From Lysinibacillus fusiformis (GTDB taxonomy: Bacteria > Bacillota > Bacilli > Bacillales_A > Planococcaceae): DNA of 64,000 bases. Positions 32,991 through 43,039 of the stretch are shown piece by piece. Both the position numbers and the translations under genes were made by a program. The notes beneath the pieces are model-generated. The model searched no databases, had not been told where the DNA came from, and saw nothing but the letters and a program-made list of their open reading frames with translations. The first letter of the stretch is position 1. Every line of letters starts with the position of its first letter. The stretch lies in NCBI RefSeq assembly GCF_002845985.1, contig NZ_PDFK01000007.1, positions 1 through 64,000 on the forward strand. Direction: 5' to 3'.

Positions 32991-34358
32991 ATGTCAGCAC
33001 CCGTGAAAAAAAATGATCGACTTTCAGTTTATATAGAAGATTTAACACATGATGGCAATGGCGTCGCAAAGGTTGATGGCTACCCATTATTTATACAAGG
33101 CGCACTTCCAAACGAAACAGCTGAAATACATGTGATGAAAACCTTAAAAAATTATGGCTTTGCAAAAGTAGTAGATATTATTAAGCCATCTTCAGATCGA
33201 GTAGCAGCACCCTGTGATTATTTCAAGCAATGTGGCGGCTGTCAATTACAGCATTTATCCTATGAGGGGCAGTTAAAATGGAAAGAAAATATGGTGCGCA
33301 ATGTGATGCAGCGCATTGGTAAAATTAATGCACCTGTTCTTCCTGTAAAAGGAATGGAAGAGCCTTGGCATTACCGTAATAAAGCGCAAATCCCCTTCTC
33401 TGTAAATGAAGAAGGACAAGCGATTGCAGGTTTTTATAAAACAAAAACGCATAGCATTGTAGATATGGATCGTTGCTTAATTCAAACAGGAGAAGCGGAC
33501 GCCATTCTTGCAGGCTTGAAAAAGGAATTAACGGCGATAGGAATTCGCCCTTACAATGAGCATACACACGAAGGAATGCTGCGACACGTTGTCATTCGTA
33601 AAGCACGAGCAACAGGTGAGGTCATGGTTGTCCTTGTAACAAAAAAGAAAAAGTTCCCACAAAAAGAGGCAGCCGTTGCAGTGATTCAAAGATTAGTTCC
33701 GAACGTTACGTCGATTATGCAAAATGTGAATAATGAAAAAACCAATGTGATTTTTGGTGATGATACCATCAATCTTTGGGGCAAGGACATCATTATTGAT
33801 ACAATTGGCGATGTACGTTTTGAGATTTCAGCTCGTTCCTTCTATCAAGTCAACCCAGAGCAAACAGAGGTCCTCTATAAACAAGCATTGGATTATGCTG
33901 ACTTGCAGGGGGATGAACGCGTCATTGATGCGTATTGTGGCATTGGTACCATCTCTTTATTCCTGGCACAAAAAGCAAAGGCAGTCATGGGCGTGGAGAT
34001 TGTCCCACAAGCAATTGAAGATGCTAAACGCAACGCAGTACTCAATGGTTTTACCAATACTTATTTTGAGGCTGGCCCAGCAGAGGAAGTTATACCGAGA
34101 TGGTATAAGGAGGGCAAGGAAGCAGACGTACTAGTAGTCGATCCACCACGCAAAGGCTGCGACGCAGCACTTCTAACTACCATTTTAGAGCAACGACCAA
34201 AACGAGTGGTCTATGTATCCTGTAACCCAGCTACACTAGCACGTGACCTTCGCATTTTGGAGGATGGCGGCTATCAAACACAGGAAATTCAGCCAGTAGA
34301 CATGTTCCCGCATTCGACGCATTGTGAAGCGGTTGCTTGGCTAACGTTAGTAGAGTAG
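32991..34358 (+). CDS. rlmCD: 23S rRNA (uracil-C5)-methyltransferase RlmCD
   Basis: This RlmCD/TrmA-family enzyme makes m5U in 23S rRNA with SAM. The start is ATG 32991 with GGAGG at 32978-32982, giving 455 residues. Domains are an N-terminal TRAM domain (about 8-65), a 4Fe-4S site C75, C81, C84 and C162, and a Rossmann methyltransferase with DAYCGIGTISLFLA near residue 310 and the catalytic cysteine in YVSCNPATLARDL near 412. In B. subtilis the homologue (YefA) follows dgkB. Confidence 0.93.
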   Translation: MSAPVKKNDRLSVYIEDLTHDGNGVAKVDGYPLFIQGALPNETAEIHVMKTLKNYGFAKVVDIIKPSSDRVAAPCDYFKQCGGCQLQHLSYEGQLKWKENMVRNVMQRIGKINAPVLPVKGMEEPWHYRNKAQIPFSVNEEGQAIAGFYKTKTHSIVDMDRCLIQTGEADAILAGLKKELTAIGIRPYNEHTHEGMLRHVVIRKARATGEVMVVLVTKKKKFPQKEAAVAVIQRLVPNVTSIMQNVNNEKTNVIFGDDTINLWGKDIIIDTIGDVRFEISARSFYQVNPEQTEVLYKQALDYADLQGDERVIDAYCGIGTISLFLAQKAKAVMGVEIVPQAIEDAKRNAVLNGFTNTYFEAGPAEEVIPRWYKEGKEADVLVVDPPRKGCDAALLTTILEQRPKRVVYVSCNPATLARDLRILEDGGYQTQEIQPVDMFPHSTHCEAVAWLTLVE

Positions 34359-34359
34359 A

Positions 34360-34400
34360 AAAGCAGATGGTGTAGAGAAATCTATACTATCTGCTTTCTA
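34360..34400 (+). terminator. terminator after rlmCD
   Basis: AAAGCAGATGGTGTAGA (34360-34376) pairs with TCTATACTATCTGCTTT (34381-34397), with one or two G-U pairs and a GAAA loop, followed by CTATTTAG. The T run is interrupted but the stem is long. Confidence 0.75.
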
Positions 34401-34552
34401 TTTAGACAATTACCATTTAAGAACATTTTCGATATAATAAATGTGACTGATTTTCAAAAAGTTATTGGGCATGATATAAATGTAAAATTGAGCTTTATAT
34501 TTTGGACTGAAAGTATAGAGTTTTATTCATAGTGAGAGGATTTGGGTTTAAC

Positions 34553-35521
34553 ATGATAGATAATTTTTGGCGTGATTTACCACGACCATTTTTTGTGCTG
34601 GCACCAATGGAAGATGTGACAGATGTTGTTTTTCGACATGTAGTAAATGAAGCGGGTCGGCCGGATGTATTTTTTACAGAGTTTACAAATTCGGATAGCT
34701 ATTGTCATCCAGAGGGACAGAAAAGTGTACGTGGCCGTTTGACTTTTACAGAAGATGAGCAGCCAATGGTGGCACATATTTGGGGGGATAATCCCGACTA
34801 TTTCCGTCAAATGAGTATTGGTATGGCAGAGCTCGGTTTTAAAGGCATTGATATTAATATGGGTTGCCCTGTACCGAATGTGGCATCAAGAGGAAAAGGG
34901 AGTGGCCTTATTCTCCGTCCAGATGTCGCGGCAGAATTGATTCAAGCAGCAAAAGCGGGTGGATTGCCTGTCAGTGTGAAAACCCGTCTTGGCTATAAGG
35001 AGATAAATGAGTGGGAGGAGTGGCTAACACATATTTTACAACAAGATATAGCGAACCTTTCGATTCATCTACGAACAAGAAAGGAAATGAGCTTAGTAGA
35101 TGCGCATTGGGAGCTTATTCCGGAAATCAAAAAATTACGTGACCGTATTGCACCAAATACGCTACTAACAATCAATGGAGATATTCCTGACCGTCAAACG
35201 GGACTGCAGCTAGCTGAACAATATGGTATTGATGGCGTGATGATTGGGCGAGGTATTTTTAAAAATCCGTTTGCTTTTGAAAAAGAGCCAAAAGAGCATA
35301 GCAGTAAAGAGTATCTTGATCTTTTAAGACTGCAGCTCGATCTGCAAGATCAATATGCGGAAGTACTACCACGTTCCATCACAGGGCTTCACCGCTTTTT
35401 CAAAATTTATGTCAAAGGATTCCGTGGAGCTGGTGAATTAAGAAGCCAATTGATGAACACGAAATCAACAGATGAAGTGCGTGCATTGCTAGATAACTTT
35501 GAAGCAAATAATATGGAGTGA
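34553..35521 (+). CDS. dus: tRNA-dihydrouridine synthase
   Basis: Dus reduces uridine in tRNA with FMN and NADPH. The start at ATG 34553 gives 322 residues beginning [15 protein letters not shown] 34532 is also possible. [13 protein letters not shown] is the N-terminal FMN region; the catalytic cysteine is in [18 protein letters not shown] near residue 106; GDIPDR and [13 protein letters not shown] near residue 230 bind the flavin phosphate. The short length fits the DusC-like or archaeal-type subgroup; which uridine it modifies cannot be told. Confidence 0.88.
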   Translation: MIDNFWRDLPRPFFVLAPMEDVTDVVFRHVVNEAGRPDVFFTEFTNSDSYCHPEGQKSVRGRLTFTEDEQPMVAHIWGDNPDYFRQMSIGMAELGFKGIDINMGCPVPNVASRGKGSGLILRPDVAAELIQAAKAGGLPVSVKTRLGYKEINEWEEWLTHILQQDIANLSIHLRTRKEMSLVDAHWELIPEIKKLRDRIAPNTLLTINGDIPDRQTGLQLAEQYGIDGVMIGRGIFKNPFAFEKEPKEHSSKEYLDLLRLQLDLQDQYAEVLPRSITGLHRFFKIYVKGFRGAGELRSQLMNTKSTDEVRALLDNFEANNME

Positions 35522-35554
35522 CCTGTTAGCTGGTAAGAATGGAGCATAATTCAT

Positions 35555-35607
35555 AAAAAGCAAGGGCAGGAGTAAGCAATATCCACTCCTTACTCTTGCT
35601 TTTTTTC
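35555..35607 (+). terminator. terminator after dus
   Basis: AAAAAGCAAG (35555-35564) pairs with CTTGCTTTTT (35594-35603), with a partly paired inner part, and is followed by TTTT. It also ends the convergent small gene at 35670-35849 only weakly. Confidence 0.7.
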
Positions 35608-35669
35608 TGGTATAAAGGCTACAAATGAATCTTCCTATTTATTTTAACCTTTATAAGCAAACAGCATTT

Positions 35670-35849
35670 TTAGACAAAATCAAATACATCACCAATCAAT
35701 CTCCCTATGCCTCTAAGTAACCAGAAAAGGACTCTAAAAGGCAAGAGAATGAGTTCAGGTATCCAAACGAGTATATCAAAAATGAAATCTAAAAATGTAT
35801 AACCGCTGTGGTACTTCTTGCCTTTTCTTCTTTGCCACCAATCCTTCAT
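35670..35849 (-). CDS. small membrane-associated protein, unknown
   Basis: This 59-residue reverse-strand frame begins MKDWWQRRKGKKYH and continues with an amphipathic to hydrophobic stretch, FLDFIFDILVWIPELILLPF and RVLFWLLRGIGRLIG. AAAGGAT lies about 12 nt before the ATG, a modest ribosome binding site. The basic head and hydrophobic body suggest a membrane peptide. It falls below a 60-residue cut-off. No family recognised. It could also be chance, but its composition is that of a real small membrane protein. Confidence 0.5.
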   Translation of the reverse strand: MKDWWQRRKGKKYHSGYTFLDFIFDILVWIPELILLPFRVLFWLLRGIGRLIGDVFDFV

Positions 35850-36031
35850 AAATTCTCAATCCTTTTTAACCGTTACAATTTTTTAATATATTTACGATCA
35901 AATGTTTATTAAGTTTCAAATGAACAGTAGAGGCTATCATCTTTTGCTAAAAAACGTTTTTGTTTAGGCATGTGTAGCTACTTTCGTAGCGCATATTTCT
36001 TCACATAACAGTATACTGCTAAAACATAAAC
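35850..36031. other. intergenic region before glpD
   Basis: AT-rich DNA with no ORF. It separates the small reverse gene from the glpD promoter. A CTAAAAAACGTTTTTG palindrome-like sequence at about 35945 is the only notable feature. Confidence 0.5.
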
Positions 36032-36060
36032 TTGCCTTTTTCGAATGTGCATATTACAAT
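36032..36060 (+). promoter_or_regulatory. promoter of glpD
   Basis: TTGCCT (36032-36037), a 17-nt spacer and TACAAT (36055-36060) form a sigma-A-type promoter. Transcription would start near 36067 and run into the leader terminator at 36096. Confidence 0.65.
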
Positions 36061-36095
36061 AAAAAGTAAGTTAATAGCAGGTTTGAGTAACTGAG

Positions 36096-36150
36096 AGACC
36101 ATTGAAAACGTATGTACCTAGCGTACATATGCTTTTGATGGTCTTTTTTT
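36096..36150 (+). terminator. glpD leader terminator, probable GlpP target
   Basis: AGACCAT (36096 onwards) pairs with ATGGTCT, with an inner GTATGTAC/GTACATAT stem, and TTTTTTT follows at 36144. It lies 30 nt before glpD in a transcribed leader. In B. subtilis GlpP with glycerol-3-phosphate prevents termination at such a site; that use here is inferred from the glpP gene just downstream. Confidence 0.75.
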
Positions 36151-36181
36151 ATCTTTAAAATGATGAGGGAGGAAATAAAAT

Positions 36182-37825
36182 ATGAGTACAGCTTCTGCGA
36201 TACAACGACAACAAACAATGGAGGAACTACAAGGCAGGGAGTATGATTTATTAGTAATTGGTGGGGGCATTACAGGATGTGGTATTGCACTAGATGCTAT
36301 TGCTCGCGGTCTTTCTGTAGCATTAGTGGAAATGCAGGATTTTGCAGCAGGTACCTCTAGCCGTTCGACAAAATTAGTACATGGTGGTTTACGCTATTTA
36401 AAGCAATTTGAAATAAAAGAGGTAGCAGAGTTAGGAAAGGAACGTGCCATTGTTTATGAAAATGGTCCACATGTGACAACACCTGTTTGGATGCTGTTAC
36501 CTTTTCATAAGGGCGGGACATTTGGAAAATACTCTACAAATCTTGGCTTGCGTGTCTATGATTTTTTAGCAGGAGTCAGACGTGCTGAGCGTCGTTATAT
36601 GTTAAATGCAGTTGAAACCGTTGAGAAGGAGCCATTAGTGAAGACAAAGGGATTACTTGGTGGTGGTATGTATGTGGAATACCGTACGGATGATGCTCGT
36701 TTAACGATTGAGGTAGCGAAGGCAGCGATTGAAAAAGGTGCAACATTAATTAATTATATGAAAGCCGAAAACTTCTTATATAATGAACAGCGAAAAATCA
36801 ATGGCATTGTAGCAAAGGATATAATAACAGATCGTACAATCGATATTCGTGCAAAGGCAGTGGTTAATGCTGCTGGTCCATGGGTGGATGATGTGCGCAC
36901 AATTGAAGGGAAGCAGGCAGGGAAGCATTTAATTTTATCAAAAGGTGTGCATATTGTTTTTGATGAATCAAAATTCCCATTAAAACAAGCTGTTTATTTT
37001 GATACACCTGATGGTCGTATGGTATTTGCCATTCCTCGTCAAGGTAAGACCTATGTAGGAACAACAGATACATTTTATGAGGGCGATGCTCGTAATATGG
37101 ATATTTATCAAGAGGATCGCGATTATATAATGAACGCGATTCGTTATATGTTCCCAAATGTAAAGGTGACAGATGCGGATATTGAATCAAGCTGGGCAGG
37201 TGTGCGTCCGTTGATTCATGAGGACGGAAAAAATCCGTCTGAAATTTCTCGTAAGGATGAAGTGTGGGTATCACCATCAGGACTTGTAACAATTGCAGGT
37301 GGGAAATTAACAGGCTACCGTAAAATGGCTGAAACGGTATTAAATACGATTGCACAGGAACTAGAGCAACAATTTGGCATTCAATCTTCTCCATGTACAA
37401 CAAAGAAAATACCAATTTCTGGTGGTGATATTGGCGGTTCAAAGAAATTATATGCCTTCTTACATGACCATACAAGATTAGGCAAAAAATTAGGCTTATC
37501 CGAAGAAGAGGCTAAATTTTTAACACAGCATTATGGTAGCAATGTAGATATTGTCTTTAACTATGTTAAGGAAGGACATCCAGTTTTACCATCATGGCTG
37601 TATGCACAATTAATGTATGGTATTCATCATGAATTGGTCGTTCATCCGAATGACTTTATGGTTCGCCGTACAGGATATATGTTCTTCCAAATGGCCATTG
37701 TTAAACAATATAAAGAGGCTATTTTAGATGAAATGGCTAAGCAACTCAACTGGACAGCACAGCAACGTACACAATATGAAGAAGATGTTAAGAAAGAAAT
37801 AAAACGAGCGACAACTGCGCTATAA
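36182..37825 (+). CDS. glpD: aerobic glycerol-3-phosphate dehydrogenase
   Basis: GlpD oxidises glycerol-3-phosphate to dihydroxyacetone phosphate and feeds electrons to quinone at the membrane. The 547-residue flavoprotein has the FAD loop VIGGGITGCGIALDA near residue 26, the TSSRSTKLVHGGLRYL motif near 57 and the C-terminal DAO_C domain. GGGAGG precedes the ATG. It precedes glpP, an order different from B. subtilis, where glpD follows glpFK. Confidence 0.95.
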   Translation: MSTASAIQRQQTMEELQGREYDLLVIGGGITGCGIALDAIARGLSVALVEMQDFAAGTSSRSTKLVHGGLRYLKQFEIKEVAELGKERAIVYENGPHVTTPVWMLLPFHKGGTFGKYSTNLGLRVYDFLAGVRRAERRYMLNAVETVEKEPLVKTKGLLGGGMYVEYRTDDARLTIEVAKAAIEKGATLINYMKAENFLYNEQRKINGIVAKDIITDRTIDIRAKAVVNAAGPWVDDVRTIEGKQAGKHLILSKGVHIVFDESKFPLKQAVYFDTPDGRMVFAIPRQGKTYVGTTDTFYEGDARNMDIYQEDRDYIMNAIRYMFPNVKVTDADIESSWAGVRPLIHEDGKNPSEISRKDEVWVSPSGLVTIAGGKLTGYRKMAETVLNTIAQELEQQFGIQSSPCTTKKIPISGGDIGGSKKLYAFLHDHTRLGKKLGLSEEEAKFLTQHYGSNVDIVFNYVKEGHPVLPSWLYAQLMYGIHHELVVHPNDFMVRRTGYMFFQMAIVKQYKEAILDEMAKQLNWTAQQRTQYEEDVKKEIKRATTAL

Positions 37826-37892
37826 TGAGGTAGTTACTCTCATAATATAAGGTGAGCATTTACCCTGTATTATAAGGGAAGGAGAGAATGGT

Positions 37893-38450
37893 ATGCATTT
37901 TGATAATCAACAGGTAATTCCTGCAGCGCGTACTGTTAAGCAGTTTGACGAAATAATAGCAAGTCCATTCACTTATATTGTCCTCTTGGAGGTGCATATT
38001 AGCTTATTGATGTCTTTAAAGCGTGAGGCACATCGGCATGGAAAAAAATTAATTATTCATGCTGATTTAATTCATGGCTTAAAAACGGATAATTTTGCAG
38101 CGGACTTTTTATGTAATGATGTTCGTCCCGCTGGTATTATTTCAACTCGTTCCAATATGCTAATGAAAGCCAAAGCTCGTGGAATTATGGCTATTCAACG
38201 TGTGTTTTTGATTGATACGATTGCTCTTGAAAAAAGTTATTCGATGATTGAAACAGCACAGCCTGATTATATTGAGCTATTACCAGGCATTATTCCGTCT
38301 ATGATTCAAGAAATCTATGAGCGGACACAAATCCCTGTTATTACAGGTGGCTTAGTGCGTACAGTGGACAATATTGAAGAAGCGTTAACTGGGGGCGCTA
38401 TCGCCGTTACAACATCTAATAAGAAATTATGGGAAAATTTCAATAAATAG
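37893..38450 (+). CDS. glpP: glycerol uptake operon antiterminator GlpP
   Basis: GlpP is an RNA-binding regulator that, with glycerol-3-phosphate, lets transcription pass leader terminators of glpD and glpFK. The 185-residue TIM-barrel-like protein shows the family pattern ADLIHGLKTDNFAADFL and ISTRSNMLMKAKARGIMAIQR, and ends with PVITGGLVRTVDNIEEAL. GGAAGGAG precedes the ATG. Two candidate target leaders flank it, before glpD and before glpF. Confidence 0.93.
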   Translation: MHFDNQQVIPAARTVKQFDEIIASPFTYIVLLEVHISLLMSLKREAHRHGKKLIIHADLIHGLKTDNFAADFLCNDVRPAGIISTRSNMLMKAKARGIMAIQRVFLIDTIALEKSYSMIETAQPDYIELLPGIIPSMIQEIYERTQIPVITGGLVRTVDNIEEALTGGAIAVTTSNKKLWENFNK

Positions 38451-38479
38451 TTGACTCTGTATGTTTTTTTCTCTAAAAT
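38451..38479 (+). promoter_or_regulatory. sigma-A promoter of glpFK
   Basis: TTGACT (38451-38456), a 17-nt spacer and TAAAAT (38474-38479) form a strong promoter that begins right at the glpP stop. The transcript starts near 38486, just before the leader terminator. Confidence 0.8.
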
Positions 38480-38512
38480 GAACTTAAGTTCATAAGCGCG
38501 TGGTTAGGAAAA

Positions 38513-38574
38513 GGAACCCACATTTGTTCATCTACATGTTTTAATGTAGTTTGATTAAATGTGGGTTCCTTTTT
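38513..38574 (+). terminator. glpFK leader terminator, probable GlpP target
   Basis: GGAACCCACATTT (38513-38525) pairs perfectly with AAATGTGGGTTCC (38557-38569) and a T run follows. CTACAT/ATGTAG makes an inner hairpin. It lies between the promoter and glpF, so it must be read through for expression. Confidence 0.85.
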
Positions 38575-38612
38575 GTTTTCTATGGGCTATTATCACAAAG
38601 GGGGACTTCACT

Positions 38613-40932
<2,320 letters not shown>

Positions 40933-40975
40933 GCAAACCATTTGAGAGGCTGGGGTATAACTAGCTTCAATTAAT

Positions 40976-41007
40976 GAGAAATCCGAATTCGGATTTCTCT
41001 ATTTTTT
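40976..41007 (+). terminator. terminator after glpK
   Basis: GAGAAATCCGAATTCGGATTTCTC (24 nt, fully palindromic; positions 40976-40999) is followed by TATTTTTT. It is a strong intrinsic terminator. Confidence 0.85.
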
Positions 41008-41254
41008 ATGTTGTCTCCAGATAGCTCGTAACGAATGTCCAATGAGTGCTCAAATTTTCGATCATTTGAGCGAGGTCTTTCAATGCTAATTGCTTTTCAT
41101 TTTCTTATATGATTTCTTTTTTAAGTCTGTTTTGCCATTTGCATGAGCTATTGGTGCTCTAGCTATAGATGCTGGTGGCAGGGTTCTTGTTTTAGACAAG
41201 CCCTACCATTAGTCATATTTCTGTCGATTTTTATTTGAGAAAGGTGAAGAAAAC
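41008..41254. other. intergenic region with two hairpins, no supported gene
   Basis: No ORF has a ribosome binding site. GCTCAAAT (41048-41055) pairs with ATTTGAGC (41064-41071). A second stem-loop at about 41183-41216 pairs TGG-AGGG-CTTGT with ACAAG-CCCT-CCA around a TTTAG loop. The reverse strand has protein-like but unsupported frames. It may encode a structured RNA that ends at the terminator at 41255-41284. Confidence 0.4.
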
Positions 41255-41284
41255 GTCCAATTCTTTATAGAGTTGGGCTTTTTT
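41255..41284 (+). terminator. intrinsic terminator upstream of the YceG-like/protease gene
   Basis: GTCCAATTCT (41255-41264) pairs with AGAGTTGGGC (41269-41278), with two G-U pairs and a TTAT loop, and is followed by TTTTTTG. It ends some upstream RNA or attenuates the next gene. Confidence 0.75.
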
Positions 41285-41369
41285 GTTCGTAAGGAATAGA
41301 GGATTTAGAGAGAAATCAGAGAATTGTATATAAGTACCATTATATGTAATGACGTTTTATAGGAGTTGT

Positions 41370-42737
41370 ATGAAGATGGTTGTGACAACGAGACCGTTAA
41401 AAATTAAGTATAAAAAGTTAGCCAATCCTTTTCAGGAGTTTATGCAGATCAATCCTCACAATAATGCCCTTACGAAGGAAGTGGTCTTTCTACGTTATAT
41501 TGGTATACCTGATTCTGTAGATCTTTATAAAGAAGATATTTTAAAAATGGATGAGTATTTCACAAAGCAAAGCGTATTTTATTTACGACTACATAGGCTT
41601 GAGGTCATCAATAATAAGAAAGATGCAGATAGACTGTCGGAGCTTTGGGGAGATTGGCAGGCTGCTGCTGATAGTATGCAGTTACTGTATGAGACATCTT
41701 TATGCGGTAAATTACCGAATGATCAACTTGAATGGACAAAAAAGCTTAGCTTTAAAAAAATTCTCCATCTTTTTAAAGAACATCAGCCGCATGCTAATGA
41801 CACGTTACTAAAAAACTTTGCAGTTAAATTTTTATATTGGATGGATTATTATTTACCACAAATTTTTTCTAAGGAAAATCAAGCATCCTTTAAAATTGTT
41901 TTTATAGGAGACATTACGCAGCATGAATCATTATTCTTATATTTTTTATCGACACTTGGCTGCGATATATGTTATATGAACCCTAAAGGGGATATCACTA
42001 ATTTGTATCCTATCATAGCAGCATCATCTACTTTGCAGAGTTGTCGTAATTGCTATGAAAAAGAATTCATAATCCCTAAAATGCTCTCGATGAAAAGCAT
42101 ACCACCACAACAACCGACGATTCTCCCAGTTCATAGTACTAGCATGGTTACTACAGAAGAGTGTAGTTATGAACAGTTGGCTTCTTTAGCGACATCTGTT
42201 GTGATGATAAAGACATTTGGTGCAGATGGTAAGGCGTTATGTTTTGGTTCTGGAGTTGTTCTCCATCGCGATGGCTATATTTTGACGAACTTGCATGTTG
42301 TAGGTGGTGGGAACTATTATTCAGTGCTATATGAAAATGATCCAAACGAATATATTACCCATCAATTTGTGAAATATCATGACATGCATGATTTGGCTAT
42401 TTTGAAGGTAGACAGAACAAGTCTACCTTTGCCTGTTAAAATAGAGGGTCAATTAGTTCGCGGGCAAAAAATTGTGGCGATTGGCAGTCCCTTAGGATTA
42501 TTTAATTCAGTTTCTGATGGAATTGTTTCAGGCTTTCGAGATCTTCGAAAAATGTCCATGATTCAATTTACGGCTGCTATTTCCAATGGCAGTTCTGGTG
42601 GTGCTTTATTGGATATGCATGGACGATTGGTCGGTTTGATAACAGCAGGCTTTGATGATGGTCAGAATCTGAACTTAGCTGTACCAGCTCATTTGATTTA
42701 TCAATTTGCCCAAAACTTTATTGAAGTATCAGGCTAA
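41370..42737 (+). CDS. YceG-like domain fused to a trypsin-like serine protease
   Basis: The start is ATG 41370 or 41376 after AGGAG (41361-41365); the ATG at 41349 lacks a site. About 455 residues. The N-terminal 230 residues (NPFQEFMQ, RYIGIPDSVDLY, FIGDITQHESLFLYFLSTLG, CYMNPKGD) resemble YceG_bac, a family linked to TerD-type stress operons; this is from memory, medium confidence. The C-terminal 180 residues are a DegP/HtrA-like protease with the full triad: His309 in TNLHVVGG, Asp341 in MHDLAIL and Ser409 in NGSSGGAL. No signal peptide, membrane helix or PDZ domain is visible, so it should act in the cytoplasm. No ter or yce genes lie nearby. Confidence 0.75.
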   Translation: MKMVVTTRPLKIKYKKLANPFQEFMQINPHNNALTKEVVFLRYIGIPDSVDLYKEDILKMDEYFTKQSVFYLRLHRLEVINNKKDADRLSELWGDWQAAADSMQLLYETSLCGKLPNDQLEWTKKLSFKKILHLFKEHQPHANDTLLKNFAVKFLYWMDYYLPQIFSKENQASFKIVFIGDITQHESLFLYFLSTLGCDICYMNPKGDITNLYPIIAASSTLQSCRNCYEKEFIIPKMLSMKSIPPQQPTILPVHSTSMVTTEECSYEQLASLATSVVMIKTFGADGKALCFGSGVVLHRDGYILTNLHVVGGGNYYSVLYENDPNEYITHQFVKYHDMHDLAILKVDRTSLPLPVKIEGQLVRGQKIVAIGSPLGLFNSVSDGIVSGFRDLRKMSMIQFTAAISNGSSGGALLDMHGRLVGLITAGFDDGQNLNLAVPAHLIYQFAQNFIEVSG

Positions 42738-42810
42738 TTTCCACTATTCAACCATTGCTTTTTCATTCGTAATCTTATAGAATGTAGAACGGTATAAATG
42801 AACGATATAT

Positions 42811-42850
42811 AAATCCTTTAATACGGTCCAGAGAGGCTGAAAAGGGCTAT
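42811..42850 (+). promoter_or_regulatory. PyrR-binding loop 1
   Basis: GGTCCAGAGAGGCT (42826-42839) matches the PyrR RNA consensus ARUCCNGNGAGGYU except for G at the first position, which keeps a G-U pair. CCTTT upstream and AAAGG downstream close the lower stem. AAAAGGGC (42840-42847) can instead pair with GCCCTTTT (42886-42893) to form the antiterminator. This is the layout of pyr operon attenuators. Confidence 0.85.
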
Positions 42851-42885
42851 GTGATATTTTTAAGCTAATATCTTTGCTTTGTCAT

Positions 42886-42920
42886 GCCCTTTTGTCCTCT
42901 GTGACGGAAGGGCTTTTATT
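42886..42920 (+). terminator. PyrR-controlled terminator
   Basis: GCCCTTTTGTC (42886-42896) pairs with GACGGAAGGGC (42903-42913) over 11 bp, including two G-U pairs, and TTTTATTATTG follows. The left arm is shared with the antiterminator formed with 42840-42847, so termination and antitermination exclude each other. Confidence 0.82.
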
Positions 42921-42934
42921 ATTGTTCCATACTC

Positions 42935-42970
42935 CTCTTTTAAAGGAAGTCCCGTGAGGCTTCAAAAGAG
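42935..42970 (+). promoter_or_regulatory. PyrR-binding loop 2
   Basis: AGTCCCGTGAGGCT (42948-42961) matches ARUCCNGNGAGGYU at every position. A perfect 7-bp lower stem, CTCTTTT (42935-42941) with AAAAGAG (42964-42970), closes it. A second AAAAGAG at 43001-43007 could compete. It lies after the terminator, before the transporter ribosome binding site at 43024-43030. No second T-run terminator follows. Confidence 0.8.
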
Positions 42971-43039
42971 AATGGACAAGACAGCTATAATCCATTCACT
43001 AAAAGAGATCGACAACTAGAAAATTGGAGGCTACAAAGA

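Noticed and set aside
40990..41215. Protein-like reverse frames, for example ending in NREIRIRISH
   Set aside because: Two phases look equally protein-like, neither has a start signal, and one runs through the glpK terminator; I could not tie them to any transposase or family.
42997..43030. Second terminator or Shine-Dalgarno sequestering switch after PyrR loop 2
   Set aside because: GAATGGA/TCCATTC can pair (42970-42976 with 42991-42997) and CTCC at 42932 could reach GGAG at 43026, but no T run follows and the pairings are short, so I did not list it as a feature.
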